Assembly (NCBI RefSeq): GCF_002028455.1
Contig: NZ_MWUM01000013.1
Span: 1-64,000 of the forward strand
Reading direction: 5' to 3'
DNA: 64,000 nt
DNA from: Zoogloea sp. LCSB751
GTDB taxonomy: Bacteria; Pseudomonadota; Gammaproteobacteria; Burkholderiales; Rhodocyclaceae
Shown here: in pieces, positions 18,363-28,333 of the stretch
Position numbering within the stretch: position 1 is the first letter of the stretch
How the letters are laid out: the number at the start of each line of letters is the position of its first letter
Made by a program: the position numbers and the translations under genes
The notes under the pieces: generated by a model
Seen by the model: only the letters and a program-made list of their open reading frames with translations
Told to the model about the DNA's origin: nothing
The model's database searches: none

Positions 18363-19219
18363 AACGTCTCCCGCCGCCGCAGATACGTGGCGAAACGCGG
18401 CACGCCGGCCGCCGTCAGATCCCGGTAACGATAAGTGATGACGCTGCCAACCGGTGGCGGATTGCGGCGCTCCTCGTCGGTGAAACCGCTACCGACACGG
18501 AAGCGCACACCGGTCGGCGTTTCAAGCTCCAGCGCACCCAGCAGTCCGGTCAGGCGGCCGCGTCCGGGCAGATGGGCGATGACCCGCGCCTCGGCGTCGA
18601 GCTGCGGCTTGAGCTTGAGGAGCACGTCGCTGCGCCCGGTCAGGTAGGGCGCATCGGCCCGGTGCAGCATCAGGCCCTCGCCGCCTTCCCGGACGACTGC
18701 GGCAAGCCGGGCGTCCAGTTCGGCCCGGTCGGCCACCCGGAACTGTTCCACCGCCGCCAGCCACGGGACCGCCGCACGGGCCACGATGCCGCGCAGACGC
18801 TCCAGGCGCTGCGTGAAGTCGCCGTCGCCGCCCGGCAGTTCGAAGACCATGTAGCGCACCCGTCGCCATTCCTCATCCACCGGCTGCAGGCGGCGCACGG
18901 TACCCGACAGTTGCTCGAAGCGGCCGCGGGCGATCCACAGCTCGCCGTCGAGCGGTTCGGGCGGCAGGCCGGCCAGGAACCAGGCCGGTGCGGCCACCTC
19001 CCGCCCGCTGCGGAAACGGAGCTGCCGGCCGTCCCACAGGGCGCGTGCGCCATCCAGTTTCTCGCTGACCCAGTAGCGCTCGAGGGGCACCTCGCCGCGC
19101 AGGACTTCGGCCAGCAACAGGGGCGGTGCGGGCGGCCCGTCGGCCGAGACGAGGGAATGGGCCAGCAGCGCTGCCGTGCCCACCAGGAAATTGCGGCGCG
19201 GCCGCGAAACCGCGGTCAA
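18359..19219 (-). CDS. Exported ATP-dependent DNA ligase (LigE-like)
   Basis: 286 aa from TTG 19219 (298 aa if ATG 19255 is used). The N-terminus carries a twin-arginine signal, SRPRRNFLVG, plus a hydrophobic stretch ending near VSADG. Ligase motifs follow: adenylated Lys in SEKLDGAR, FELPGG, EGLMLH and LLKLKP, then a small OB domain. The size fits minimal periplasmic ligases such as Neisseria/Haemophilus LigE, whose role may be in extracellular or incoming DNA. TTG 19219 overlaps the GT2 stop by 4 nt (TTGA), whereas ATG 19255 would overlap it by 40 nt. An ordinary replicative role is unlikely, since the NAD-dependent ligase does that in bacteria. Confidence 0.87.
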   Translation of the reverse strand: MTAVSRPRRNFLVGTAALLAHSLVSADGPPAPPLLLAEVLRGEVPLERYWVSEKLDGARALWDGRQLRFRSGREVAAPAWFLAGLPPEPLDGELWIARGRFEQLSGTVRRLQPVDEEWRRVRYMVFELPGGDGDFTQRLERLRGIVARAAVPWLAAVEQFRVADRAELDARLAAVVREGGEGLMLHRADAPYLTGRSDVLLKLKPQLDAEARVIAHLPGRGRLTGLLGALELETPTGVRFRVGSGFTDEERRNPPPVGSVITYRYRDLTAAGVPRFATYLRRRETF

Positions 19220-20043
19220 ATCCAGCGCCAGCCGTGAAGTTGGAAGAATCGCCATGCCGAACGTACGAAGAGTTGGATGTGATGCCTCCCTTTGCGGGCG
19301 GCATGGCCACCATGATGCACGATCCGCACCGCCGGCACATATGCAATTTTCATCAACCGGGCCAGCCGCAGGCTCAGGTCGAAATCTTCGAAGTACAGGA
19401 AGTAGCGCGGGTCGAAGCCACCGATCCGGCGCAGCGCCTCGCCGCGCACGAACATGCAGCAGCCGCTGGCGATCGGCGGGTCCCACACCACCCGTTCGCC
19501 GATCACGTCGCGCATCTCGTAGCGCGCCAGGCGGCTGTCGCAGGCGCGCTTCAGCCAGCCCGGCGCAAAACCGCGCAGGAAAAGGTCCCACACTGCCGGC
19601 GGCCGTTTGCACAGATACTGGACACGGCCATCGTCCCAGCGCGCCGCTGGCGCCAGCAGGCCACACTCGGGATGGGCGTCGAGGAAGGCCAGCGCTTCGG
19701 CCAGGGCGTCCGCCGCCAGTTCCACATCCGGGTTGAGGATCAGGTGGACGTCGCCGGCCTCGTCCAGGCACAGGTTGTGGCCGGCCCCGAAGCCGGGGTT
19801 GCCATGGCCGCGATAGACCCGGCACGGCCATTCCGGCGGGATGTCCAGCGCCGCCAGCGCGGCTTCGCTGCCGCCGTTGTCGATGAGGAACAGGCTCGGC
19901 ACCACCACCGCCCGGCGGGCGGCCTCAGCCAGGGAATCGACTGTCGACCGCAGCAGCTCGGCTTGCGGGTGATACAGCACGATGGCGACCGACAGGCGCC
20001 CGCCCGCGGCGCCATCGACCGGCGCCGTTGCGCCGCAGCTCAA
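19216..20043 (-). CDS. GT2 glycosyltransferase (rhamnosyltransferase-like)
   Basis: 275 aa from TTG 20043. The GT-A fold begins LSVAIVLYHP; LILNPDVEL contains the metal-binding NxD-type motif usual in WbbL-like rhamnosyltransferases, and YFEDFDLSLRL is the catalytic-base region. TTG 20043 has AAGG 7 nt upstream and starts one base after the epimerase stop. GTG 20091 would instead overlap the epimerase by 47 nt. It probably adds one sugar to a lipid-linked chain. Confidence 0.8.
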   Translation of the reverse strand: MSCGATAPVDGAAGGRLSVAIVLYHPQAELLRSTVDSLAEAARRAVVVPSLFLIDNGGSEAALAALDIPPEWPCRVYRGHGNPGFGAGHNLCLDEAGDVHLILNPDVELAADALAEALAFLDAHPECGLLAPAARWDDGRVQYLCKRPPAVWDLFLRGFAPGWLKRACDSRLARYEMRDVIGERVVWDPPIASGCCMFVRGEALRRIGGFDPRYFLYFEDFDLSLRLARLMKIAYVPAVRIVHHGGHAARKGRHHIQLFVRSAWRFFQLHGWRWI

Positions 20044-20044
20044 A

Positions 20045-21052
20045 TCAGACCTTGTAATAGGAGCGATACCACTCGATGAAGCGACCGACACCCACCGGCA
20101 CCGGCGTGGCCGGAACGAAACCGGTCCAGGCGTTGAGTTCGTCGGTGTTGGCGTAGGTCGCCGGCACGTCGCCGTCCTGCAGCGGCAGGAAGTTCTTCTC
20201 GGCCTTCTTGCCCAGGGCGTCCTCGATGGCCTCGACGAAGGCCATCAGCTCTACCGGGTTGTTGTTGCCGATGTTGAAGACCCGGTAGGGCACGTTGCTG
20301 CGGCCCGGGTTCGGCTGATCGGCGTTGTAGGCCGGGTCGGCCTCGGCGGTGTGGTCAAGGGTCTTGATCACGCCCTGCACGATGTCGTCGATATAGGTGA
20401 AGTCGCGCTTCATCTTGCCGTGGTTGAACACGTCGATCGAACGCCCTTCGAGGATCGCTTTGGTGAACAGGAACAGGGCCATGTCGGGCCGGCCCCACGG
20501 GCCATACACCGTGAAGAAGCGCAGCCCGGTGGTGGGCAGGCCGTAGAGGTGGCTGTAGGTGTGGGCCATCAGCTCGTTGGCCTTCTTGGTGGCGGCGTAG
20601 ATGCTGACCGGGTGATCGACGCTGTCGTGCTCGGAGAACGGCATCTTGGTGTTGCCACCGTACACGCTGGAGCTGCTGGCATACACCAGGTGCTGCACCT
20701 TGTTGTGGCGACAGCCTTCCAGAATGTTCATGAAGCCGACCAGGTTGCTCTCCACGTAGGCGTGGGGATTGACCAGCGAGTAGCGCACGCCGGCCTGGGC
20801 CGCCAGATGGATGACGCGGTCGAACTTCTCTTCGGCGAACAGCTTTGCCATGCCTTCCCGGTCGGCCACATCCAGCTTCACGAAGCGGAAGTTCTCGTGG
20901 GACGTGAGGCGGGCCAGGCGGTCGTGCTTGAGCTGGACGTCGTAGTAGTCGTTGAGGTTGTCGATGCCGACGACCTGATCGCCGCGGCCCAGCAGGACCT
21001 GGCTGGTGTGCATGCCGATGAAACCTGCGGCACCGGTGAGGAGGATTTTCAT
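20045..21052 (-). CDS. UDP-glucuronate 4-epimerase-like SDR enzyme
   Basis: 335 aa. The N-terminus [13 protein letters not shown] is the NAD-binding motif, YAATK is the catalytic Tyr-Lys, and YASSSSVYG supplies the Ser. [10 protein letters not shown] and the WGRPDMALF stretch are typical of UDP-GlcA 4-epimerases (UDP-galacturonate production), giving uronic acid for LPS core or capsule. It heads a leftward run of closely packed genes (GT2, ligase, SDR). ATG 21052 is the natural start. Confidence 0.85.
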   Translation of the reverse strand: MKILLTGAAGFIGMHTSQVLLGRGDQVVGIDNLNDYYDVQLKHDRLARLTSHENFRFVKLDVADREGMAKLFAEEKFDRVIHLAAQAGVRYSLVNPHAYVESNLVGFMNILEGCRHNKVQHLVYASSSSVYGGNTKMPFSEHDSVDHPVSIYAATKKANELMAHTYSHLYGLPTTGLRFFTVYGPWGRPDMALFLFTKAILEGRSIDVFNHGKMKRDFTYIDDIVQGVIKTLDHTAEADPAYNADQPNPGRSNVPYRVFNIGNNNPVELMAFVEAIEDALGKKAEKNFLPLQDGDVPATYANTDELNAWTGFVPATPVPVGVGRFIEWYRSYYKV

Positions 21053-21231
21053 GGTTGCGGGAACGCCTGGGTAGTTGAAAGCGGGGCCGGCCTGCGCCGC
21101 CGGAAAAAGGACGCACGAATAAATCAGCCAATAGTCCGGCATTTTCGCACGCCCACATGGCAGGGTAAATCGGCGCTCTGCCCTATCCGTGCGTTCTGCT
21201 ACGACTTTATACTGCCGCCTCTGCCCGACCC

Positions 21232-22518
21232 TTGCGTCCCTTGATTCCTCGCCTCCTCTACACCGCCGTCTGGTACCTGGCCGCACCATTGATCGTGCTG
21301 CGCCTTGCCTGGCGCGCGCGCCGCCAGCCCGAATACCTGCGTCACCTGGGCGAACGCATCGGCCGCTACCGCACGCGCACCGCCGGACCGCTGATCTGGC
21401 TGCACGCGGTATCGGTCGGCGAAACCCGCGCCTGCGCACCGCTGCTGCGCGCGCTGCTCGAGGCCTACCCAGAACACGGCGTGCTGCTGACCCACATGAC
21501 GCCCACCGGCCGCGCCACCGCCGCCGAACTGTTCGGCGAACTGGCGCCGCGGGTGCAGAGCGTCTATCTGCCCTACGACTTCCCGTGGGCGGTGCGGCGC
21601 TTCCTGCGCCGCTACCACCCGGACATCGGCATCCTGATGGAAACCGAACTGTGGCCTAACCTGGTGGAAGCCTGCCGGCGCAGCGGCACGCCGCTGGCGA
21701 TGGTCAATGCTCGCCTGTCGGAGCGCTCGGCCCGTGGCTACCGGCGCATCGGCCGGCTGGCCCGCGACGCCTTCGCCCACCTCACCAGGGTGGGCGCCCA
21801 GAGCGAGGGCGACCGCCATCGGCTGGCCGAACTGGGCGCCGCCAGCGCGACGGTCACCGGCAGCATCAAGTTCGACATCGAGGCTCCGGCGGCCATGCTG
21901 GAACTGGGCGCCCGCTTCCGCGCCTGCTTCGGCCAACGCCGCGTGCTGCTGGCCGCCAGCACCCGCGAGGGCGAGGAAGGGCTGCAACTCGAGGCCTTCG
22001 CCCGCCTGGCGCCGCCGGATGTGCTGCTGGTGATCGTGCCGCGCCATCCGCAACGCTTCGACGACGTCGCCCGCCTGGTCAAACGCAGCGGCCTCGCCAT
22101 GCAGCGCCGCTCGGACGAAACGCCGCTGGCCACCGACACCCGCGTATGGCTCGGCGATTCGATGGGCGAGATGTATGCGTACTACGCTGCCGCCGACGTG
22201 GCGCTGATCGGCGGCTCGTGGGAAAAGCTCGGCGGGCAGAACCCCATCGAGGCCAGCGCGGTCGGCTGCCCGGTGATCGTCGGCCCGCACACCTTCAACT
22301 TCACGGCGGTCTGCGAGCAGGCCATCGAGGCAGGTGCCGCGCTGCGCGCCAGCGACATCGAAGCCGGCCTGCACAGCGCACTTGCACTGCTCGATGACCC
22401 GGTTCGCCGCCAGGCCATCGGCGAAGCCGGGCACCGCTTTGCCCGCGCTCACCGGGGCGCCACCGCACGCACCGTGGAACTGCTGGCGCCCCTCATCGCG
22501 GCACGCCAGCGCCGCTGA
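21232..22518 (+). CDS. waaA: 3-deoxy-D-manno-octulosonate transferase
   Basis: 428 aa, normal length for GT30. It transfers Kdo from CMP-Kdo to lipid IVA on the inner face of the membrane. An N-terminal hydrophobic anchor (~8-28) precedes [10 protein letters not shown], holding the catalytic Glu. The C-terminal domain has VPRHPQRF and [16 protein letters not shown], the CMP-Kdo-binding region. The start is TTG 21232 or TTG 21241; no ATG is available. It converges on ubiA with a 3-nt gap. Confidence 0.93.
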   Translation: MRPLIPRLLYTAVWYLAAPLIVLRLAWRARRQPEYLRHLGERIGRYRTRTAGPLIWLHAVSVGETRACAPLLRALLEAYPEHGVLLTHMTPTGRATAAELFGELAPRVQSVYLPYDFPWAVRRFLRRYHPDIGILMETELWPNLVEACRRSGTPLAMVNARLSERSARGYRRIGRLARDAFAHLTRVGAQSEGDRHRLAELGAASATVTGSIKFDIEAPAAMLELGARFRACFGQRRVLLAASTREGEEGLQLEAFARLAPPDVLLVIVPRHPQRFDDVARLVKRSGLAMQRRSDETPLATDTRVWLGDSMGEMYAYYAAADVALIGGSWEKLGGQNPIEASAVGCPVIVGPHTFNFTAVCEQAIEAGAALRASDIEAGLHSALALLDDPVRRQAIGEAGHRFARAHRGATARTVELLAPLIAARQRR

Positions 22519-22521
22519 GTT

Positions 22522-23403
22522 TTACTGAACGGACGCCAACAGGTAGTCCAGCACCCAACCGGCGAAAATCGCCCCACCGACCCAGTTGTTGTGCAGGAAG
22601 GCCTTGAAGCACTTGGGCCGGTCGCGCTCGCGGATCAGCGTGTAGTGATAGACCATGATGCCCGCGGCCACCGCCAGCCCGGCCAGGAACAGCGCACCGC
22701 GGCCGGTGTGCAGGCCGGACCAGCCGATCAGCGCCAGCGTCACCGCGTAGCAGGTCATCACGGCAGCCACATCGTAGCGACCGAAAGTAATCGCCGAGGT
22801 CTTGATGCCGATCTTGAGGTCGTCCGGACGATCGACCATCGCATACTCGGTGTCGTAGGCCACCGCCCAGAACACGTTGGCGACCAGCATCACCCACGCC
22901 ACCGCCGGCACCTCGCCCTGCAACGCGGCAAAGCTCATCGGAATGCCGAAGCCGAAGGCGATGCCCAGGTAGGCCTGAGGGATCGCCAGGAAACGCTTGG
23001 TGTAGGGATAGCTGCCGGCCAGGAACACCGCCGGCACGCTGAGGGCGATGGTCAGCCCATTGAGCGGCAGGATCAGCAGAAGAGACACCAGCGACAGGCC
23101 AGCAGCCAGCAACAGCGCCTCTTTGGGGGCGACCCGCCGGGCAGCCAATGGCCGGTTGCGGGTGCGCTCCACGTGGCCATCGAAGTCCTTGTCGGCGTAG
23201 TCGTTGATCACGCAGCCCGCCGAGCGCATCAGCAAGGTTCCAATTGCAAAGATCGCCACCACCAGCGGCGACGGCCGCCCTTCTCCAGCCACCCACAGTG
23301 CCCACAACGTTGGCCACAGCAGCAGCAAAGTGCCAATGGGCTTGTCGAGCCGCATCAGCTTGCCGTATTCGGAGACTCGTTCGGAAAAGGTCAGACTCAT
23401 CAT
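22522..23403 (-). CDS. ubiA: 4-hydroxybenzoate polyprenyltransferase
   Basis: 293 aa with about eight helices. It prenylates 4-hydroxybenzoate in ubiquinone synthesis. Both Asp-rich motifs are visible: [19 protein letters not shown] near residue 67 and [12 protein letters not shown] near 190. The ATG overlaps the stop of ubiC (ATGA), as expected for a coupled ubiC-ubiA pair. Confidence 0.95.
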   Translation of the reverse strand: MMSLTFSERVSEYGKLMRLDKPIGTLLLLWPTLWALWVAGEGRPSPLVVAIFAIGTLLMRSAGCVINDYADKDFDGHVERTRNRPLAARRVAPKEALLLAAGLSLVSLLLILPLNGLTIALSVPAVFLAGSYPYTKRFLAIPQAYLGIAFGFGIPMSFAALQGEVPAVAWVMLVANVFWAVAYDTEYAMVDRPDDLKIGIKTSAITFGRYDVAAVMTCYAVTLALIGWSGLHTGRGALFLAGLAVAAGIMVYHYTLIRERDRPKCFKAFLHNNWVGGAIFAGWVLDYLLASVQ

Positions 23404-23954
23404 GGCGCCAGGTTCCCGATTGCGGGTAGAAAGACTTCCGTGATCAACAGCGGCGAGCCGCTACGGTGAAAGACCGAACGGCGCGCCCACAGCGGCGGCA
23501 ATGCCGGCCGGCCAGTGGCATGCCGCGCGTCGTGCCAGCGCGGATCGCGGGCATCCAGGCGGGCCGCCTCCAGCGGCGAACGGCGCACCCGAGGGTCGTC
23601 GAACAACACCGCCGCCAGCGGCCGCCCGCCCAGCTGGCGCAGCAGATGCCAGGCGGCGGGGATCGCCGTACCGGCCACCAGCGAACGGGCGAACACCACC
23701 GGTTCACCGTCGGCCAGCAACAAGACCTCCCGCTGCCACAGGTTGCCGTGGCGATGCACGCCCAGCGCCGCCATCTCGTCGGGCAGCACGACGCCCTTGC
23801 CCTGGCTCACCACCTTGAGGGAAAACCGCCCGCAGCGGGCACGGATGCGGGCCGTCAGCGAACTGTCGTCGGTCAGCCAGCCGCGCATGCCGCGCGGTGC
23901 GCGCCAGGCAGCCATACGAAAGGGGTCACGGCCCGGGAAATGGGCGAGGGTCAT
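23400..23954 (-). CDS. ubiC: Chorismate lyase
   Basis: 184 aa. It converts chorismate to 4-hydroxybenzoate and pyruvate, feeding UbiA. The family signatures are [17 protein letters not shown] in the middle and [11 protein letters not shown] at the C-terminus, with the active-site Arg and Glu in those segments. ATG 23954 is chosen; an upstream in-frame start would add a Cys-rich tail not seen in the family. Confidence 0.9.
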   Translation of the reverse strand: MTLAHFPGRDPFRMAAWRAPRGMRGWLTDDSSLTARIRARCGRFSLKVVSQGKGVVLPDEMAALGVHRHGNLWQREVLLLADGEPVVFARSLVAGTAIPAAWHLLRQLGGRPLAAVLFDDPRVRRSPLEAARLDARDPRWHDARHATGRPALPPLWARRSVFHRSGSPLLITEVFLPAIGNLAP

Positions 23955-24053
23955 CGGAAAGCAGCAATACGATTGAAAGCGGGCCGTATTGTAGTGGGCG
24001 AGCCGCGCGGGGGCTATTGCCATTCACCCCAACGGCCTGGCGCTGGGGCAACC

Positions 24054-24122
24054 TGTGGGGGCGAATTCATTCGCCCGCGGTGGTCAATCCACCAGCAGAG
24101 GGCGAATGAATTCGCCCCCACA
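24054..24122. repeat. REP-like palindromic pair, copy 1
   Basis: A 69-bp unit whose outer 23-bp arms are perfect reverse complements: left 24054-24076, right 24100-24122, each with TGTGGGGGCGAATTCATTC at its outer end. Each arm itself holds the palindromic core GGGCGAATTCATTCGCCC (one mismatch at the centre). It lies between ubiC and recG, both leftward. Confidence 0.9.
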
Positions 24123-24162
24123 AAGATCCCACAAAGATCCCACAAAGATCCCACAAAGATCC
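24119..24162. repeat. Four tandem 11-bp repeats
   Basis: CACAAAGATCC is repeated four times without error. The first unit starts in the terminal CACA of the REP-like element, so the array grew from the edge of that element. Low-complexity slippage DNA; no coding role. Confidence 0.95.
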
Positions 24163-24211
24163 CTTAGAGGCATCCCACAGAGGCCCCAACGGATCGGGCC
24201 TGGATTGGGAC

Positions 24212-26311
24212 TCACGCCTTCAACAGCGCCGCCCGGCCGCCGAACCAGCGGGCGGTGACGGCATCGGCGACGCGCGGGGCGTCGCGCAGGATCTCCTCGG
24301 CCAGCTCACGGGCGATGTCCACCAGCACCGCGTCCTCTTCCAGGTCGGCATAGCGCAGCAGCGGCACGCCGCTCTGGCGGGCGCCGATGAACTCGCCGGG
24401 GCCGCGGATGCGCAGATCCTCGCGGGCGATCACGAAGCCGTCGGTGTTCTCGTAGATCGCCTTCAGGCGCTCGCGGCCGGTCTGCGACAGGGGCTGGGCG
24501 AACAGCAGGATGCACACCGACTCATGCACGCCGCGGCCGACCCGCCCGCGCAGCTGGTGCAGCTGGGCGAGGCCGAAGCGCTCGGCATGCTCGATGACCA
24601 TCAAACTGGCGTTGGGCACATCGACGCCGACCTCGATGACCGTCGTCGCCACCAGCACCTTGATGTCGCCGGCCACGAAGGCGGCCATCGTCGCCGACTT
24701 CTCGTCGTTCTTCAGGCGTCCATGGACCAGGCCCACCGGCAGATCGGGCAAAGCTTCCGACAGCATCTCGTAGGTTTCCTGGGCGGTCTTCAGCTGCAGC
24801 GCCTCGGACTCCTCGATCAGCGGGCACACCCAGTAGGCCTGGCGCCCGGCCACACAGGCGTGGCGGACCCGCGCGATCACCTCGTCGCGGCGCTCGTCCT
24901 TGATCAGCTTGGTGATGATCGGCGTACGGCCGGGCGGCAATTCGTCCAGCACCGAAACGTCGAGGTCGGCGTAGTAGCTCATCGCCAGCGTGCGCGGGAT
25001 CGGCGTGGCCGACATCATCAGCATGTGCGGCGATTCGCCGGCCTGCCCCTTCTCACGCAGGGCCAGACGCTGGCGCACGCCGAAGCGGTGCTGCTCGTCC
25101 ACCACCGCCAGCGCGAGCAGCGGCAGCGCCACCGGGTCTTCGATCAGCGCATGGGTGCCGACGGCGAGCAGGATCTCGCCGCTGGCGAGGCGGGCCATCG
25201 TCGCCTCGCGCTCTTTTTTCTTGCGGCTGCCGGACAGCCACGCCACCTCGATGCCCAGCGGCGCCAACCAGGCGGCGAGCTTGCGGAAATGCTGCTCGGC
25301 GAGAATCTCGGTCGGCGCCATCAGCACCGCCTGCCGGCCGCTCTCGGCGGCCTGCAGCATGGCCAGCGCAGCCACGCAGGTCTTGCCGGAGCCCACGTCG
25401 CCCTGCAACAGGCGCTGCATCGGATGGTCGGAAGCCAGGTCACGGGCGATCTCGGCAAAGGCACGGGCCTGGGCGCCGGTCAGCGCGAAGGGCAGCTGCC
25501 CCAGCAGATCGCGGGTCAGGGTGTCGAGCAGCGGCAGGCTGGGCGCGTTCTTGGCGCGCCGGGCGGCATAGGCGCGGCGCAGGGAGATCTGCTGGGCCAG
25601 CAGCTCGTCCAGCTTGACCCGTTGCCAGGCCGGGTGGCCGCGGTCCTCGATGTCGAGGATCGACACCGACGGCGGCGGCGCGTGCAGCAGGCTCAGCGCG
25701 TCGGGCAGGGACGGCAGATTGAGGCGGCGACGCAGTTCGTCCGGCAGCTCGTCGCGGATCCCGTTGTGGCGCAGCGCCCCGGCCACCAGCTTGCGCAGCG
25801 CCGACTGGGCCAGCCCGGCGGTGGTCGGGTAGACCGGCGTCAGGCTTTCCGGCAGCGGCTCGCCGGCGGCCACCGGCTTGATGCGCGGGTGAATCATCTC
25901 GGCGCCGAAGAAGCCGTCGCGCAGTTCGCCGAAGACGCGCAGGCGGGCGCCGACCGCCAGCTGCTTCTGCTGGCTCGGATAGAAATGCACGAAGCGCAGC
26001 ATCACCTCGCCGCTGGCGTCGGTCGCGTGCGCCACCAACTGGCGGCGCGGCGGCGGCGTGACCTCGCAGGAGCGCACCTCCACCTCGCACTGCACCGGCA
26101 CGCCGGGGCGCGCATCGGCCAGCAGGGTCAGGCGGGTTTCGTCCTCGTAGCGCAGCGGCAGGTGGAAGATCAGGTCGGCCGGCGAAAAGATGTCGATCTT
26201 CGCCAGCCTTTCGGCCAGTTGCGGGCCAACGCCCGGCCAGCCGCGCACCGCCGGCTTCTTCGCCGGAGCGGCAGAAGATGGTGGCGTGGCGGCGGCGGAC
26301 TCCACGGGCAA
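24212..26311 (-). CDS. recG: ATP-dependent DNA helicase RecG
   Basis: 699 aa, full length. It remodels stalled forks and Holliday junctions. An N-terminal wedge/OB domain (~20-230) precedes the SF2 helicase core: Walker A QGDVGSGKT near residue 303, DEQH box near 403, and motif VI region HQLRGRVGRG near 590. The TRG region follows toward the C-terminus. The 8-nt gap to the RidA gene upstream suggests co-transcription. Confidence 0.96.
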   Translation of the reverse strand: MPVESAAATPPSSAAPAKKPAVRGWPGVGPQLAERLAKIDIFSPADLIFHLPLRYEDETRLTLLADARPGVPVQCEVEVRSCEVTPPPRRQLVAHATDASGEVMLRFVHFYPSQQKQLAVGARLRVFGELRDGFFGAEMIHPRIKPVAAGEPLPESLTPVYPTTAGLAQSALRKLVAGALRHNGIRDELPDELRRRLNLPSLPDALSLLHAPPPSVSILDIEDRGHPAWQRVKLDELLAQQISLRRAYAARRAKNAPSLPLLDTLTRDLLGQLPFALTGAQARAFAEIARDLASDHPMQRLLQGDVGSGKTCVAALAMLQAAESGRQAVLMAPTEILAEQHFRKLAAWLAPLGIEVAWLSGSRKKKEREATMARLASGEILLAVGTHALIEDPVALPLLALAVVDEQHRFGVRQRLALREKGQAGESPHMLMMSATPIPRTLAMSYYADLDVSVLDELPPGRTPIITKLIKDERRDEVIARVRHACVAGRQAYWVCPLIEESEALQLKTAQETYEMLSEALPDLPVGLVHGRLKNDEKSATMAAFVAGDIKVLVATTVIEVGVDVPNASLMVIEHAERFGLAQLHQLRGRVGRGVHESVCILLFAQPLSQTGRERLKAIYENTDGFVIAREDLRIRGPGEFIGARQSGVPLLRYADLEEDAVLVDIARELAEEILRDAPRVADAVTARWFGGRAALLKA

Positions 26312-26319
26312 GCTCGAAC

Positions 26320-26700
26320 TCAGCCGAGCACCAGCACCGCATCGGCCTCGACGACCGCGCCGCGGGGCAGTTCCTTCACGCCGACGGCTGCGCGAGCCGG
26401 GTAGGGCTCGGCAAAGTAACGGGACATGACTTCGTTCACTTTGGCGAAATTGGCCAGGTCGGTCAGGTAGATGTTCAGCTTGACCGCGTCGGCCAGGGAA
26501 CCGCCGGCCGCCTCGGCCACCGCCTTGAGGTTCTCGAAGACGCGTACGGTCTGGGCTTCGAAGCCGTCCACCAGTTGCATGGAAACCGGGTCGAGGCCGA
26601 TCTGGCCGGACAGGTAAACCGTGTTGCCGGCCTTCACGGCCTGGGAATACGTGCCGATGGCGGCGGGGGCGTTGGAGGTGGCGATGATCTGCTTGGACAT
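26320..26700 (-). CDS. ridA: RidA-family reactive enamine/imine deaminase
   Basis: 126 aa, the typical family size. It hydrolyses reactive enamines/imines such as 2-aminoacrylate to ketoacids. [20 protein letters not shown] and [16 protein letters not shown] carry the family motif, including the substrate-binding Arg near residue 105. ATG 26700 is chosen; longer frames read into non-coding DNA. Confidence 0.93.
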   Translation of the reverse strand: MSKQIIATSNAPAAIGTYSQAVKAGNTVYLSGQIGLDPVSMQLVDGFEAQTVRVFENLKAVAEAAGGSLADAVKLNIYLTDLANFAKVNEVMSRYFAEPYPARAAVGVKELPRGAVVEADAVLVLG

Positions 26701-26866
26701 GGGCGTGCTCCGAAAAAGTGCCGGCAAGCCGGCGAAAAGTCGCGTGGCGCAGAGTTTACCCTGCCGCGGCGCCGCACATGCCTCCACGCGATGCGGAACA
26801 CCAGGCCCCCACGACACGAGCTATAACAAATCAAGATTCGCCAAAAGGTAAAAATTTGAGCCAGGT

Positions 26867-26884
26867 CTATAACTTTTGTCATAG
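26867..26884. promoter_or_regulatory. AT-rich inverted repeat upstream of the MCP gene
   Basis: CTATAAC-TTTT-GTCATAG is a 7-bp inverted repeat with one mismatch, in a locally AT-rich stretch 59 nt before the chemoreceptor ATG. A weak sigma-70 promoter is possible (TTGAGC 26856-26861). The spacing does not fit a flagellar sigma-28 promoter. Confidence 0.3.
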
Positions 26885-26942
26885 CCAGCCGTAAAGTCGG
26901 CCTCCCACTGCACATCGCCGGCACTCCACGCCGGCCTACTTC

Positions 26943-28169
26943 ATGCACGCTTCGTCCCTCCGCGCCGACGACATCGCCACTCTCTCGGGCATCGCCCTGT
27001 CCGTCGCCAGCATGGTTTCCGTCGCCCTCGGCGGCCCGTCGGAGCTCAACTACGCGCTGGGTTGCGGCACCGTGGCCGTGCTGGTGGTCGCCATCGCGAT
27101 CAGCCATCGGGCGAGAGGCCACGCCCGCGCCAACAAACTGGCCCAGACCCGGCGCATCGACGACAGCGTGCGTGAATACGACGCCCTCTGCGCCAACATC
27201 GCCGGCAGCAGCGAAGCCCAGTACCAGCGCCTGCGGGAATCCCTGGCGCAGATGCAGGACGTTTTCAGCAGCGCGGTCGGCGACCTCCATCGCAGCCTGA
27301 CCGGCGACGGCGGCAAACACCAGGACTCCCTGCGCAACCTGGCCGATGAACTGGTGGCCCTCGCCGCCACCCAGGATGAAGCCACCCACAACGGCGGCAT
27401 CGAACGCTTCACCGCCGAAACCCACACCGCGATCAGCGACTTCGTCGCCACCGTCCAGCAGCTCCAGGCCAGCGGCACCGACATCGCCCGCCGCTTTACC
27501 GACATGCGCGCCAAGGTGGATGCGGTGACCCGCCTGATGACCGAAGTGAACCAGATCAACAGCCAGACCGAGCTGCTGGCCCTCAACGCCGCCATCGAGG
27601 CGGCCCGCGCCGGCGAGGCCGGGCGCGGCTTCGCGGTGGTCGCCGACGAAGTGCGCAAGCTGGCCCAACGTACCGAGAACTTCAGCGACCAGATCGACGG
27701 CTTGCTGCGGGAGATCCACGCCGCCATCGACGACGTGGGCGCTGCGGTGGACGTCACCACATCCACCGACATCAGCCAGGCGGAATCGTCCCAGGCCAAC
27801 GTGGAAGCACTGGGCCAGGAGATGCGCGAACTCACCGCCCGCGCCGCCGAACAGTCACGCCGCATCAACGAGGTGTCCGAGGCAATCCACCGGCTGGTCA
27901 TGCAGGGCGTGCTGTCGATGCAGTTCGAGGACATCGTCAGCCAGGTGCTCGACAAGCTGCGCCAACACACCGACTTCATGAGCCGCTACGCCCATGGCTT
28001 CTTCGACGCCCACCGGGACGTGGAGGAGCGGGACGGCGTGGCGCGCATCCAGCGCCGCAACGCGACCCTCAACCTGCTGCTGGAGGACTCGACCCGCTCC
28101 GCCCAGGAGATCCGCTTCGAGGCGGTGAGCCAGACCGCCGTCAGCGCCGGCGCAGTGGATCTGTTCTGA
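26943..28169 (+). CDS. Methyl-accepting chemotaxis-like protein without sensor domain
   Basis: 408 aa. Two hydrophobic helices (~10-55) lie close together, leaving almost no periplasmic loop. A long coiled coil leads to the signalling hairpin with the conserved tip [20 protein letters not shown] and [15 protein letters not shown] (~200-240). With no Cache, 4HB or PAS domain it may sense membrane or cytoplasmic state. The C-terminus beyond ~330 is unlike standard MCPs and lacks a CheR-binding pentapeptide. Confidence 0.85.
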   Translation: MHASSLRADDIATLSGIALSVASMVSVALGGPSELNYALGCGTVAVLVVAIAISHRARGHARANKLAQTRRIDDSVREYDALCANIAGSSEAQYQRLRESLAQMQDVFSSAVGDLHRSLTGDGGKHQDSLRNLADELVALAATQDEATHNGGIERFTAETHTAISDFVATVQQLQASGTDIARRFTDMRAKVDAVTRLMTEVNQINSQTELLALNAAIEAARAGEAGRGFAVVADEVRKLAQRTENFSDQIDGLLREIHAAIDDVGAAVDVTTSTDISQAESSQANVEALGQEMRELTARAAEQSRRINEVSEAIHRLVMQGVLSMQFEDIVSQVLDKLRQHTDFMSRYAHGFFDAHRDVEERDGVARIQRRNATLNLLLEDSTRSAQEIRFEAVSQTAVSAGAVDLF

Positions 28170-28333
28170 GCTTGCGCCGGATGTCACGCCGGAACCCCTC
28201 GCCGCGCGGATAATCCAACCGTCAAGTCGCGCCCATCAGCGCGCCCCGACTTGCCTGCAGCACCTCGGCGGCACGGCCCACAAGGCCCGCGCCGCGAGCG
28301 GATCAAGAACACGATTTTTGCGAGGAAACCACC

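Noticed and set aside
24054..24162. CRISPR array
   Set aside because: The repeats are a palindromic pair plus an 11-bp tandem array without spacers; no cas genes anywhere in the window.
26849..26872. Flagellar sigma-28 promoter before the chemoreceptor gene
   Set aside because: A TAAA and a CTATAA are present, but the spacing is about 3 nt too short and the GCCGATAA box is poor.
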